DNA of 26,692 nucleotides from JAKASV01 sp964595035 (GCA_964595035.1 CAZQNW010000008.1:1-26692); one strand, 5' to 3'. Numbered from the stretch's first letter, positions 1 through 9,646 are shown. A program made the numbers and translations. The notes: a model not told the origin generated them from the sequence alone.

Positions 1-2457
1 AACCCTGTATGTTACTTGAGATGGGGTGATATTTTCCTTTGGAAGTGACAATACGTAACGAGCCAAATCATTTTTGTATTGACTCTTAAGTTGTTCAAAT
101 GTATAGGCATACCAACCTGCGAAACGAGACGCATAATATTGGATAGTAGGAAATGCTTCTTGCCAAGATCTAATTTGATGTTTATTGCATTGTGCAGTAT
201 TGAACTGCCTTTGTGTTGCATCATTAATAGTAACTACTAAACATCTGTCCAATTCAACAGGACAATTTCGCAGCAGTTCTTTCATCTCTATTTCTGTTGG
301 TTTAGATGCCAACCCAAGCATGCTTCCTACCCAACCGCTCTTTAACTTTTCAGTTTCACCGTAAGGTTGATACCTAATCATAGTAGCGTTATCCGGATGA
401 TTCTTATCACACGAACTAATATCAACGCCTGCTCCATGTTCCAATATTATTTGCCACACAACCTCGTTCCCTTTTAAGCCTTGAACCAATAAACGAGGAT
501 GAGGATTACCAACAAGTTCCCTGTAATTATTAACCAAAATAATTCGTCGTCCAAAAGTTTTATTCTTCAATTCAGAAAGCTCTTGTTCACTAAGCGGGCG
601 TACATGCAACATAAGCTCTTCAGGAATTATAGCTGGAACATATGAGGCTGGAACAGTTCGCGCAATATTTTGCAATATTGCGATAGTTAATATGCCTTTA
701 GCAGTTAGCTCACTAATTTTTGCTTTAATTACTTGAGCAACCGAATTCTGAACTTGTTCATCCTTTATTAATGGTAAAGAACGCATAAGTTGTCGATAGG
801 GCATACGCCTTGTTAGGCTCTTAACCAACGGTGGTTGACTAAAAAGCGTTTGATTCCTTTCACCCAACATATACTCCAATGCTGGTATATATATATTCCA
901 TTCTTCATAAAGTTTATCAAAACACATTCCCAAAAGATTTTTTATATTAGTCTCAGGCAATCCTATAATTGGATTTTGCACTTTTGTTAGCAAATACGTC
1001 CTAACACCGTTCACTCTTTGGCCAACATCCACTATATTAAATGGCATTTTGATCATTGTTGTAGATTGTGCAAGCGCATTAATTATGTTGTCTGTTTGTG
1101 GATCATGTTCACCAGTAACACGTTCGTGATACACGTATGATGATAACAAATCGCACCGGGTCAACAGGACTTCTCTTCCTGTACGTAAAGAATTATGATC
1201 AAACTGTTGTATAAGATCACACACTAAATTTTTCAATTTCGTATACAACACACTATCTTTTTGCAAAGACGCAACTATTTCCAACAGTTGTTCTTGAGCT
1301 TTTTCTGCCAGCGGACTACCTGAATAGGTCCTCATATAGTCATGCAAGGTATTAAGATAATATTGATCTCCTGCCTCACAATACTGCATTATAAGATAGG
1401 GATACTTAATTCCCAGTATCACAGTCCAGCAAGCAAAGCTCTCTGCAAGTTCTGGGAGCATACCACTAGGCCCTAATGCAGATAAAATATTATCGATAAT
1501 AAAACGAGGACAACGTTCTTTGCGATTATATACATTATCGTCAAACTCAACCCAACTACGAAAAATATCTACAAAATCAGAACTGAACTTTTTCTCAAGA
1601 AATTTAGGAATCTGAGCTTGTACAAAAGACACACCATGCAATAGTTGTTCTTTACCAGGCATCTTTTGCTCAATAGCTTTAGCAAGCTGCTCAGGCAACA
1701 CCCACCTTATTCCTCCAGGAACCTCACTTGGAGCTACATAAATACCGTTTTTTTCAAGCTTAATAAATATCATATCAGGGTTAGATTGCATCTTGCCAAA
1801 CAAGATATGTGATTTATTGCCTGTCGGCAACGCAGTAAAATCAAGACCTTGCTCAGAACGAACATCGATACCATAATGGCGATACAGCCCTTGATAAGAA
1901 CCACCCAGCTTCAACGCTTCTTTATGCCCTCGTTGCGTCGTTACTAAATGGCTTGAAAGACGTGAATATCCAAAACTATTTGTACTAGACATTTGCGCAG
2001 CATCTTTATCCGGATCATTCTTGATCTCAGGGTTTACAAGCTGCACATAACGCATAAGAAAATTATAGAAAGCAAAACCATCATCAGCTAAAACAAAGGT
2101 TCCTTCCTGAAAAGCTTGGCCTTTGTTTATTGCTATACTATAAAAATACCAGATAAGATCGACAATCGCGTTAAGGTATTCCTGACGATACTCCATACCA
2201 ACAGCAAATGGCAACGCTTGGTTATTAATGATCAGATAAGCTATATTGCCACCACGAATTATCTGTGACGCGCGCTGATCAATATTTTGTATTGGCGTAA
2301 CACCTTGGGGCATAAGGTCTAAAGCCCCTTGTGTTACATCCAAAAGATCACTTTTTTGAAACCGTATCGGCCTTTCCTCAGCAGAGCGCACTTGTAACAT
2401 ACAGCAGCACATACTAAATATAATAACATTATACACACGAAACAATTTTATTCTCAT
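1..2457 (-). CDS. Large secreted protein of unknown function with an ankyrin-like stretch (partial, C-terminus beyond window)
   Basis: The minus-strand frame is open from an ATG at 2457 to base 1: 819 codons, checked triplet by triplet with no stop. The start is supported by AAAGGAG seven bases upstream. The N-terminus (MRIKLFRVYNVIIFSMCCCM, followed by LQVRSAEE) is a basic, hydrophobic signal peptide with a likely cleavage near RSA-EE, so the product is exported. The cysteine run is odd, but no clear lipobox follows. Most of the protein is helical-looking and unrecognised. Around residues 645-690 the pattern NPHPRLLVQGLKGNEVVWQI followed by ILEHGAGVD resembles one degenerate ankyrin repeat. 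It lies 86 bases after the GerMN gene on the same strand, with no terminator seen, so it may be the last gene of the recD2 run. The function is unknown, and the gene is cut by the window edge. Confidence 0.85.
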   Translation of the reverse strand, partial: MRIKLFRVYNVIIFSMCCCMLQVRSAEERPIRFQKSDLLDVTQGALDLMPQGVTPIQNIDQRASQIIRGGNIAYLIINNQALPFAVGMEYRQEYLNAIVDLIWYFYSIAINKGQAFQEGTFVLADDGFAFYNFLMRYVQLVNPEIKNDPDKDAAQMSSTNSFGYSRLSSHLVTTQRGHKEALKLGGSYQGLYRHYGIDVRSEQGLDFTALPTGNKSHILFGKMQSNPDMIFIKLEKNGIYVAPSEVPGGIRWVLPEQLAKAIEQKMPGKEQLLHGVSFVQAQIPKFLEKKFSSDFVDIFRSWVEFDDNVYNRKERCPRFIIDNILSALGPSGMLPELAESFACWTVILGIKYPYLIMQYCEAGDQYYLNTLHDYMRTYSGSPLAEKAQEQLLEIVASLQKDSVLYTKLKNLVCDLIQQFDHNSLRTGREVLLTRCDLLSSYVYHERVTGEHDPQTDNIINALAQSTTMIKMPFNIVDVGQRVNGVRTYLLTKVQNPIIGLPETNIKNLLGMCFDKLYEEWNIYIPALEYMLGERNQTLFSQPPLVKSLTRRMPYRQLMRSLPLIKDEQVQNSVAQVIKAKISELTAKGILTIAILQNIARTVPASYVPAIIPEELMLHVRPLSEQELSELKNKTFGRRIILVNNYRELVGNPHPRLLVQGLKGNEVVWQIILEHGAGVDISSCDKNHPDNATMIRYQPYGETEKLKSGWVGSMLGLASKPTEIEMKELLRNCPVELDRCLVVTINDATQRQFNTAQCNKHQIRSWQEAFPTIQYYASRFAGWYAYTFEQLKSQYKNDLARYVLSLPKENITPSQVTYRV

Positions 2458-2543
2458 CTCAAACTCCTTTAATTTAAATACATCAATACTGCTAATTTTA
2501 TAATAGAAAAAATATAAAGAACAAAGCAAGAGTGTAACAATTT

Positions 2544-3080
2544 TTATTCTAAAAAACCCTGAATAGGCCAAGGACAAGAAAAATCAAGATGATCATCAAA
2601 CAAAGGCTTATGGTGCACGAGAATATAGACACGAGCAATTCCTAACTGAGTCGCATGCACGGTTTTAAGTAACCCCTCTACGCGCATCCATTTTTCAAAT
2701 GTAGACTCTTCCTGTGTAAATAACGTTTTATCAAAAGACAGGTACAAATCAGAACCCGAGGAAGAGAACATTACCTGTTCAAGACGAATGTTCTTGGCAA
2801 AAGCAGTTGATTGCTCAAGAACATTGAGCCAATTGGTAACAACATAAGAAATCGTATCGGATTTATCTTCTGTGGCAATAATAGTCGTTATTTCATGCTT
2901 CCAAGCACCATGACACCAATAATATATGGTACTACTTTTTTGGGTAGCATGTCCTACAACCGCTTGTTCCTTGGATAATGAAGGTAATTGAATAATGATT
3001 ATACGTTTATAAAATGCATACGACAGTATACCTATAATCATACTAAGCATAGTTATCGCAATAACTGAATATCTTTTCAT
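2544..3080 (-). CDS. Membrane-anchored GerMN-domain-like protein
   Basis: This is a 178-residue protein. The N-terminus is one hydrophobic anchor or signal (about residues 5-24, SVIAITMLSMIIGILSYAFY), so the rest should lie in the periplasm. Residues about 50-165 follow the pattern of GerMN domains (sporulation/spore germination family): a first strand YYWCHGAWKHE, a central VVTNWLNVLEQS helix, DLYLSFDKTL, then a helix and VYILVHHKPL resembling the family's last strand 'V.FLVDGKP'. GerMN proteins are often encoded beside Amidase_3 hydrolases and are linked to the cell wall. Here the ATG overlaps the amidase stop (ATGA) and has its own GGAGGG ribosome site. Translational coupling and a shared peptidoglycan role are inferred. 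The assignment is by eye. A generic periplasmic protein is the alternative. Confidence 0.7.
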   Translation of the reverse strand: MKRYSVIAITMLSMIIGILSYAFYKRIIIIQLPSLSKEQAVVGHATQKSSTIYYWCHGAWKHEITTIIATEDKSDTISYVVTNWLNVLEQSTAFAKNIRLEQVMFSSSGSDLYLSFDKTLFTQEESTFEKWMRVEGLLKTVHATQLGIARVYILVHHKPLFDDHLDFSCPWPIQGFLE

Positions 3081-3826
3081 ACACCCTCCATATGCATTTT
3101 TGCATGCACAAGCACATCGAATAGCGGTTTACATGAACGAGCTATTGGATCAACATATGTTGACCAGTCTTCATCCTGTTTTAAACTCATTTCAATACCT
3201 ACAGCAGGAACTTTTATACCCGACAAGGGCTTAAAGGGTAGCTTGCAAGGCCCAACTACATTAAAAAGTGTATTATAGTCAGAAGCTGCCAACTCACGTG
3301 CAAACATACTGGCCCAAGATAACGTTGTATTTTTAGAAAAAAGATACGCCTCATGAGTAGCATACCAACTTACACGCGAAACCTTACTCACAAAATCTGC
3401 TCCATTGGAATAGTAGTACAAACAAATGACCGGTTTAGCACCTACTTCATGGTAACAATGAATAGAAATTACAAGATCAACATCCATTGTATTACTCATG
3501 GTAGCAACTTGAAATGGCTGAACTATTTCACTGCTCTTATGGCTTATAAGTACACGAACATCAGGATATAACGATTCAATCGTACTCTTGAGCGACTGCG
3601 CGCACGTCATAGTAGATGTATATTCAAACTGATGCTCCAAAGATCGCCCTTGATTATGAATATCCCCTGCAGGGGCAAGCATTATCGTTACCAAAGGAAC
3701 ACGCACATTTCCCTCAGTGTTATTTTTTGCAACAACCACATTCGGGTTATAATGAAAATACCATGAATATACCAAAGATGGCGTATAAAGAAGTAAGGTT
3801 AATAAATAGTGTAATTTTATCGACAT
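3077..3826 (-). CDS. Exported N-acetylmuramoyl-L-alanine amidase-like protein (Amidase_3), altered first zinc motif
   Basis: This 249-residue protein begins with a signal peptide (residues 1-21, ending SLVYS). The fold of zinc amidases that cut the bond between MurNAc and the peptide stem can be traced: strand TIMLAPAGD (47-55), the E68-x7-A76 helix start, DLVISIH with H123, and VPAVGIEMS with E212, matching the family's 'SIHAN' and 'LVExGF' motifs. The usual first motif, DPGHGG, reads APAGDI here, so the first zinc-binding His is missing at its normal place. H57, three residues later, may replace it. It overlaps recD2 by 10 bases and has no clear ribosome site of its own, which suggests coupling. 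It overlaps the GerMN gene by 4 bases. It probably acts on peptidoglycan in the periplasm, but activity is uncertain. Confidence 0.75.
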   Translation of the reverse strand: MSIKLHYLLTLLLYTPSLVYSWYFHYNPNVVVAKNNTEGNVRVPLVTIMLAPAGDIHNQGRSLEHQFEYTSTMTCAQSLKSTIESLYPDVRVLISHKSSEIVQPFQVATMSNTMDVDLVISIHCYHEVGAKPVICLYYYSNGADFVSKVSRVSWYATHEAYLFSKNTTLSWASMFARELAASDYNTLFNVVGPCKLPFKPLSGIKVPAVGIEMSLKQDEDWSTYVDPIARSCKPLFDVLVHAKMHMEGV

Positions 3827-5997
3827 TGTAGATCTGTTGTTAAAAATTCTTTCAAAAATGTTTTTCGGACAATACCTTTGTTATTTTTTACTGCCATGGC
3901 GATTGCTTTAGGTTGCCCTATCAAAATACAGAGCCGCTTGGAACGCGTAATAGCAGTATACAATAAATTGCGTTGCAACAACGTAAAATGACAGGTAAAT
4001 ATCGGTATAATTGTTGCGGCATATTCCGAACCCTGGCTTTTGTGAATTGACATAGCGTACGCAAGGGCCAACTCATCTACCTCACTAAATTCATAGGTAA
4101 CATCACGATCACCGAAGTTCACAATGAACGTTTGTTCATCAGTATCAATAGAAGTAATTGTTCCTGTATCACCGTTGAATACAAGCTTATCATAATTATT
4201 TCTAATCTGCATCACACGATCATTGATCTTATAGGTTGTACCGGCATATACCAATGGTTTTTCAGGTACACCGGGATTTAAAAGTTCTTGAAGATAATAG
4301 TTAATATTATGAGTCCCGACAACTCCTCTATTCATAGGAACAAGCACAGCTGTATCAGAAGTCCGAATATTATTTTTTTCAAGACGGGCAAATAGAGAAC
4401 GCAGATGGCCATTGACCGCTGCCGGATCATCTTCACGAATATAGATAAAATCTTTCTTGCTGCCCAGAATATGTGTTGTTGGAAACTCACCTTTATTGAC
4501 ACGATGCGCGTTAACAATTATAAGACTATCTTGAGCTTGTCTGAAGATCTCGGTTAAACGAACAGTTGGTACAATACCGCTGGCAATCAAATCTTTTAAA
4601 AAATTTCCCGCACCAACTGACGGCAACTGGTCTATATCACCAATAAAAACAATATGCGCTGACAACGGTACCGCTTTAAGCAAAGCATGCGCAAGAAACA
4701 CATCAATCATGGAGGCTTCATCAACGATAATAAAATCTGTTTTCAAGGCATTCTGCTCATTATGAACAAACTGCATATTTGTAAAATCAAATTCTAATAG
4801 GCGATGCAGCGTCATGGCTAGTCTGCCGGTCCCTTCCTGAATACGCTTTGCAGCTCGACCTGTAGGGGCAGCTAATGTATAGGTAATTTTATGTTCATCC
4901 AGAATGGATAACAGCTTTTTAATTAATGTCGTTTTACCTGTTCCAGGACCACCGGTAATAATCGAAATACGATTTTGCACACAAGCCATGATACCGCGTT
5001 GTTGATCTTCGTTGAGCGCTATATCACCTTGAGCAGGAACCCGTAAATTGGCATATACTTGATCAGCATCAAATTCTTTACCCGAGCATGGCGATTGCAC
5101 AAGTCGCTGTACCTTATTCGCTATCCCTTTTTCAGAAAAATAATACTGAGATAATGTTACATAATGCTCATTATCAACACTTATGAGCTTGATTTTTCCT
5201 TGATAATAAAGATCTTGCAATGCCTGCTTTATAATAGGTTCAATAGTCGCTTGTTCAAGCTCAAGAAGTTCGAATGTTTTCTTTTTCAAGGCTTCAAGTT
5301 CAGCGTACAAATGCCCTTCTTGTACTGTCACACTTATGGCATAAGCAATACCCGCACTGACACGCTCAATAGAGCATGGAGTGATACCTAATTGTTGTGC
5401 AATTTTATCAGCAGTTTTAAAACCAACACCCCAAATGTCATCTACAAGCCTATATGGATTTTCTTTAAGTACATCAAGTGATTGCTGGCCATAGGTTTTA
5501 TAAATTTTGGTAGCAAACGCAGTTGAAACTCCACGCTCTTGCAAAAAAATCATGATAGTCGAAATCTCTTTTTGATCCCGCCAACCGGCAACAATACGCT
5601 CCACACGTTTAGGCCCAACACCGGGCACAGATTCTAACCTATGAGGTTCATGTTCAATGATATTGAGTACCTCAAGGCCAAATCGCACAACAAGCTTTTC
5701 GGCATATACAGGGCCAATTCCTTTAATAAGTCCTGAGCCTAAATATTTTTTAAGTCCAATAAGCGTACTAGGTGTATGAGCAATGCATTGAACAACTTCG
5801 AACTGTTTGCCGAATTTAGGATGTATCTTCCACGCACCCTGCAAAGTTACCTCTTGCCCCGGTTGTACATGAGCTAAATGACCAGTCACAATAGTTGATT
5901 GCTTGTTACGAAGTACCATAACCATGACCGTAAAGCCATTTTCAGGATGCTGATAAATACATCTTTCTATAGTACCAGTAAGTTCTTCGTATGCCAT
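3817..5997 (-). CDS. recD2: RecD2-type ATP-dependent 5'-3' DNA helicase
   Basis: The 726 residues match the usual length of RecD2 (RecD/TraA family), which works without RecBC. Visible in order are an N-terminal OB-like domain (GTIERCIYQHPENGFTVM), helix-hairpin-helix motifs (GSGLIKGIGPVYAEK near 95; LESVPGVGPKRVERI near 125), Walker A GGPGTGKTTL near 350, Walker B FIIVDEASMID near 425, motif III GDIDQLPSVGAG near 455, and the C-terminal UvrD-like motifs SIHKSQGSEY near 650 and LLYTAITRSK near 685. The enzyme unwinds DNA in repair and replication-fork processing. No recB or recC is nearby, and the HhH region marks it as RecD2 rather than the RecBCD subunit. It is the first gene of an overlapping run with the amidase and GerMN genes. 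I see no strong ribosome site before the ATG. Confidence 0.95.
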   Translation of the reverse strand: MAYEELTGTIERCIYQHPENGFTVMVMVLRNKQSTIVTGHLAHVQPGQEVTLQGAWKIHPKFGKQFEVVQCIAHTPSTLIGLKKYLGSGLIKGIGPVYAEKLVVRFGLEVLNIIEHEPHRLESVPGVGPKRVERIVAGWRDQKEISTIMIFLQERGVSTAFATKIYKTYGQQSLDVLKENPYRLVDDIWGVGFKTADKIAQQLGITPCSIERVSAGIAYAISVTVQEGHLYAELEALKKKTFELLELEQATIEPIIKQALQDLYYQGKIKLISVDNEHYVTLSQYYFSEKGIANKVQRLVQSPCSGKEFDADQVYANLRVPAQGDIALNEDQQRGIMACVQNRISIITGGPGTGKTTLIKKLLSILDEHKITYTLAAPTGRAAKRIQEGTGRLAMTLHRLLEFDFTNMQFVHNEQNALKTDFIIVDEASMIDVFLAHALLKAVPLSAHIVFIGDIDQLPSVGAGNFLKDLIASGIVPTVRLTEIFRQAQDSLIIVNAHRVNKGEFPTTHILGSKKDFIYIREDDPAAVNGHLRSLFARLEKNNIRTSDTAVLVPMNRGVVGTHNINYYLQELLNPGVPEKPLVYAGTTYKINDRVMQIRNNYDKLVFNGDTGTITSIDTDEQTFIVNFGDRDVTYEFSEVDELALAYAMSIHKSQGSEYAATIIPIFTCHFTLLQRNLLYTAITRSKRLCILIGQPKAIAMAVKNNKGIVRKTFLKEFLTTDLQCR

Positions 5998-6031
5998 ACA
6001 AATTGTTAGTTATTAAAAAGAAAATAAGAAC

Positions 6032-6056
6032 ATAATTACGCAAGACACGTAATTAT
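6032..6056. promoter_or_regulatory. Inverted repeat upstream of recD2
   Basis: The arms ATAATTACG (6032-6040) and CGTAATTAT (6048-6056) are perfect, with a 7-base spacer. They lie 35 bases upstream of the recD2 ATG, and on the minus strand they overlap a TACAAT-like -10 hexamer. This could be an operator for recD2. No U-run follows directly, so a terminator for the upstream gene is less likely. Confidence 0.35.
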
Positions 6057-6136
6057 TGTAGCAAATAACTTTTTTTCTGTATACGAACCTACACATTTTT
6101 AGCAAGAATCAAGACAGCTAAGAAACTCTGTCAATT

Positions 6137-6826
6137 TTAATTCTTATTTGCAGCCTGTTTACGTATATAATCTTCTTTGAGCTGCTCGAATTGAGCACGG
6201 GCCTTGGGACAACTACTGACAAGATCTCCTAAGAAATTTACCAAATCTGTACAAAATTCATCAAAAAGCGTAAAACTGGTTACCGATCTATCAAATGAAG
6301 CCATTTCATCATCACTGCTATGAGCCCAATCTAATAACATACTTTTTGGACGATTACGCTTGGTAACTGACTCTGAAATAAGCATAAACATAGGCTCTTT
6401 AGCCCCACGAGCCTGTCCTAGAAATGGAGATACGATTGCCTTAAAATCCTGTTTCATTTTTTTCAATAAGACATCAAGTTCTGCCGCACATTTTTCACAT
6501 GCAATGCGCTGACTTTCAGTTGCCGTTTTTAATGCTTGCACATTAGCCTGCTCAATAGCTGCCAAAGACTTTATGCAATGCGCGCTTCCTTGAAATTTAT
6601 ACATACCAACACGACCGGACGGGGTTCTTTTGCCAAGCTGCATAGATTGTATATCTCGGGCAATCTTATACACGGCTCCTACAAGCTCACCGTGAATTCC
6701 AAATGATTTACCATCAATAATAGCAATAATATCAGGACACAAGGTAATTACCTTAGGAGCCTCATTAGAAAACATTAATGAACAACTTAAAAATGATACC
6801 ATCATTACAGGCATAGTACGACACAT
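6137..6826 (-). CDS. Secreted protein of unknown function (229 aa)
   Basis: The start at 6826 is chosen over the ATG six bases upstream, because that one overlaps the ribosome site (AAAGGA, 6832-6837) while 6826 sits five bases after it. The N-terminus (MCRTMPVMMVSFLSCSLMFS) is a signal peptide, so the protein is exported. The mature part is mostly helical, with charged stretches (residues 90-130) that could form a short coiled coil, and it ends KQAANKN. I recognise no family. It follows the putative outer-membrane protein gene after 21 bases on the same strand, so the two are probably co-transcribed and may work in the same compartment. Confidence 0.8.
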   Translation of the reverse strand: MCRTMPVMMVSFLSCSLMFSNEAPKVITLCPDIIAIIDGKSFGIHGELVGAVYKIARDIQSMQLGKRTPSGRVGMYKFQGSAHCIKSLAAIEQANVQALKTATESQRIACEKCAAELDVLLKKMKQDFKAIVSPFLGQARGAKEPMFMLISESVTKRNRPKSMLLDWAHSSDDEMASFDRSVTSFTLFDEFCTDLVNFLGDLVSSCPKARAQFEQLKEDYIRKQAANKN

Positions 6827-6847
6827 ACACATCCTTTATATTAAAAA

Positions 6848-8599
6848 CTAAAAAATACATTCCATATTAAAGACAATATTAAAATCTTTTCCGATACCTT
6901 TAGCCCAATACGTTGTATCTCCATATAATGATATAGTCCACGAGTGTGTAGGTCTTGTACAAGAATACGCAACGCAAGCTCCAAGGCGACTTTGAATTGC
7001 TGCCGGTTTTTTGGCACAAGAAACGGCTAATGGAGGCGTATCCGGCAATGTACATATAGATCCGAATGACTCTGCAGATCGCGCCCAAAAATCACTTACC
7101 AATTGCACTTTCCAATTTTTTGCCTCAACATAGTAGCCTGATGTCGATTGAAAAATAAATCCCGGACATACCATGGTTCTCAGTCTAAATGGATATAATT
7201 CCTCAATCATTTTTCTATTGATAAAATCCAACCGTTCTTGCGCATAGACAGGATCTTGCGCACTTCGGTCTAAATCAAATTGGTCTTCGGCATAATCAGC
7301 TGGGTTTTTATTTTCAACAAAAGCTCTCATCTCTGTTCCAGGTGTATAATACTGAAGTATCATTCTGCTTTTCATTTTAACATAATGAGCCCAAGGACGC
7401 TTTATAATAAAACTCAAACGCCCCATAGTTTTGTATGAAGCCCCAATACCAAGATGATTACCGTATCCAAGGCCCGTATCAAGCAGATTTCGGGAGATTT
7501 GATCTAACGCACCTAAAGCAAATGATTGCCCAAGGGCAGTCGCAGCTTCAGCATTTCCTGATCGTGCCTGATCTATTACATTGGCTATACTAAAATCTCT
7601 AGGAATACAGCTATGTTCATATGATGACCCAAACAATCCTTTTTTAAAAGCAAACGCGGTAGGAATCGTAGCTACAAATCCAATCGATAGCTTATAGTAA
7701 AGACGCTTAATTAAGTCAAAATAACAGTGTATACGTGCGTCGCCAATACCAAAACTATCACCAATTAAATGATTTTGAACAAATGCCATATCAACAGGAT
7801 TCGATTTATTTACATGCATGCCAACATTTTCACTCGTATCAGTACATGAACTATTTTCGGCATCCGATACTCCGTGTGAGGCATCACATGGAGAGTTAGG
7901 CTCTAAAACCTCATCAAAAGCCTTTTCTATACGATCACGCTCTTGTTGTGTCATATAATAATTACGCTCTTGATAAAACAAGGGAATATGTATATGAAGC
8001 GAGCCCCCATCAAACTTCTTATTGCCACGGAACATTAACCCAACTTGTCTCTCTTGCACGGCAATGTTAGCAAATAAAGGGAAAATGGTTAATGGATCAA
8101 TATTAAATTGTGGATAAATTGCCCGGGCACATTCAATACAATCCGATAACCGTTGCATCAATGTAGGACTACACACGGCAATATACGATTGAATACCATC
8201 ACAATTTTGCGAAAAATACATACGACTTGTTTGATTAAAAAATAATCCCAACCCGAATATTCTATTGCGACTATACTCTCGATAAGGGAAAAACGCGGGA
8301 ACATCAATTATGTTCTTTTTATTTAATGGATATGTATGAGCATACAGATTATCTTGGAGCAAACAATTCGCTTTAAGCGTAAAAACAAGAAGTTGCAAAA
8401 TGTCATCAGGATTAACAGCTCTATTTTGAAATTGTGTATTATCAAGAAAAGCCTCCGTATCAGGATCATTAAGATTATTCAAAAAATCAAAATCATCTGC
8501 AGATTCAGATGCTTTCATACAAACAACACAACAACTAAGCACCAGCACAAAAATAAAAATAAAAAAACGCGCAGAATTTAAATTTTTCATATGTTTCAT
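6848..8599 (-). CDS. Putative outer-membrane beta-barrel protein (583 aa)
   Basis: The open frame extends upstream to 8866, across the divergent kinase start. The ATG at 8599 is preferred because AGGA lies seven bases before it and a signal peptide follows almost at once (SARFFIFIFVLVLSCCVVCM, then KASE). The mature protein is rich in alternating polar and hydrophobic stretches with aromatic girdles (KVQLVSDFWARS, SWTISLYGDTTYW, FNIVFNMECIF). It ends in phenylalanine, as substrates of the BAM machinery usually do. A segment of about residues 240-280 is acidic, Ser- and Cys-rich, and may be an exposed loop. This points to a two-membraned (Gram-negative) envelope. No specific porin or transporter family is recognised. 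Outer-membrane location is inferred and the function is unknown. Confidence 0.75.
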   Translation of the reverse strand: MKHMKNLNSARFFIFIFVLVLSCCVVCMKASESADDFDFLNNLNDPDTEAFLDNTQFQNRAVNPDDILQLLVFTLKANCLLQDNLYAHTYPLNKKNIIDVPAFFPYREYSRNRIFGLGLFFNQTSRMYFSQNCDGIQSYIAVCSPTLMQRLSDCIECARAIYPQFNIDPLTIFPLFANIAVQERQVGLMFRGNKKFDGGSLHIHIPLFYQERNYYMTQQERDRIEKAFDEVLEPNSPCDASHGVSDAENSSCTDTSENVGMHVNKSNPVDMAFVQNHLIGDSFGIGDARIHCYFDLIKRLYYKLSIGFVATIPTAFAFKKGLFGSSYEHSCIPRDFSIANVIDQARSGNAEAATALGQSFALGALDQISRNLLDTGLGYGNHLGIGASYKTMGRLSFIIKRPWAHYVKMKSRMILQYYTPGTEMRAFVENKNPADYAEDQFDLDRSAQDPVYAQERLDFINRKMIEELYPFRLRTMVCPGFIFQSTSGYYVEAKNWKVQLVSDFWARSAESFGSICTLPDTPPLAVSCAKKPAAIQSRLGACVAYSCTRPTHSWTISLYGDTTYWAKGIGKDFNIVFNMECIF

Positions 8600-8757
8600 A
8601 TGTATCCTATTCATCTCATAATGATTACGCATAATAAGGAATGTATGCGTATCGTGACAAATCAGTTGTAGTATAAACAATTTTAAACATACTGACAAAA
8701 TGGATGCACATAAATTCCTAAAAAATAAAAAACGTATTGAATCAAAGTAGCATTTTG

Positions 8758-8783
8758 GTACTACAATAGTACACTTATATAAG
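8758..8783. promoter_or_regulatory. Two adjacent palindromes in the divergent omp/kinase promoter region
   Basis: GTACTA-CAA-TAGTAC (8758-8772) is followed at once by CTTATATAAG (8774-8783), 30-56 bases before the kinase ATG. The first contains a TACAAT-like -10 and the second a TATATA. They sit between divergent genes, where a shared operator is plausible, but no regulator is identified. Confidence 0.35.
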
Positions 8784-8813
8784 AAACTATAACCACATTG
8801 CTCAAGGAGTATC

Positions 8814-9548
8814 ATGGCAATATCCCCTATAAAAAATAAAGCTTTTTTTGTAGTTGACGGCAACATTGGCGCAGGAAAAACAACTTTTTTGCATATAATC
8901 GCAGAATATATACGTGCACATGTCGTATACGAACCAACCGCAAAGTGGCAAAAAATTATTGGCCACGATAATTTATTAGAAAAATTTTACAATGATACAC
9001 CACGCTGGGCTTACACATTCCAATCATATGCTTTCATAACAAGGATCATGGAACAGGAAGCACATGCGCTACAATATACAGAACCAATTCACATTTTAGA
9101 ACGTTCCGTTTTTTCAGATCGTTATTGCTTCGCTCAAAATTGCCATGAACTTGGTCTTATGTCGGATCTGGAATGGGAACTCTATAAAGACCTGTTCTCA
9201 TGGCTTATCGATAACTACGTTATTCGACCTCATGGATTTATCTACCTACAAGTTGACCCTGAGGTATGCTACCAACGCATTAATCATCGTAACAGATCAG
9301 AAGAAAAGGGTATTTCTTTAGACTATTTAACCAGCCTTCATCAAAAGCATGAAGATTGGCTCATCCACAAAAAAGGAGTAGCACCTTATGTTAAAGATAT
9401 CCCGGTACTTACGCTTAATTGCAACGAAGATTTCCAACATTCAACAATCCAACAAAAAAAACACGTAGATAGCATCATTGAGTTCATTGATACCTATACC
9501 GATATAGACTGGAAAAAAACCGCTTGTCTAAGACACTTTAGCCTATAA
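8814..9548 (+). CDS. Deoxynucleoside kinase (dNK/TK2/dGK family)
   Basis: This 244-residue cytosolic enzyme should transfer the gamma phosphate of ATP to the 5' hydroxyl of deoxynucleosides in nucleotide salvage. The dNK family signature is complete: P-loop GNIGAGKTT (residues 17-25), the catalytic-base segment VVYEPTAKW, the substrate-binding FQSYAFITR, the ERS motif in LERSVFSDRYCF, and the lid RINHRNRSEEKGISLDYL. Base specificity cannot be read safely. AAGGAG lies five bases before the ATG. It is transcribed divergently from the outer-membrane protein gene and precedes the ATP-synthase genes by about 190 bases. A salvage kinase fits an organism that takes nucleosides from a host, which is an inference. 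This family also occurs in eukaryotes and large DNA viruses. Confidence 0.93.
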   Translation: MAISPIKNKAFFVVDGNIGAGKTTFLHIIAEYIRAHVVYEPTAKWQKIIGHDNLLEKFYNDTPRWAYTFQSYAFITRIMEQEAHALQYTEPIHILERSVFSDRYCFAQNCHELGLMSDLEWELYKDLFSWLIDNYVIRPHGFIYLQVDPEVCYQRINHRNRSEEKGISLDYLTSLHQKHEDWLIHKKGVAPYVKDIPVLTLNCNEDFQHSTIQQKKHVDSIIEFIDTYTDIDWKKTACLRHFSL

Positions 9549-9646
9549 AAACTCTATAGATAAGAAGATTTTGATGGCTAATTAAAAGGCTATTTGTTTT
9601 TTAAAAAAAGAGAGTATTATTAGGTATTAGGAACATAATTCTTTTT

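Noticed and set aside
12..224. 70-residue plus-strand ORF at the window start
   Set aside because: It is antisense to an 819-codon open frame with signal peptide and ribosome site.
8600..8866. N-terminal extension of the outer-membrane protein to 8866
   Set aside because: It would overlap the kinase start and its promoter region. The signal peptide and AGGA support 8599.
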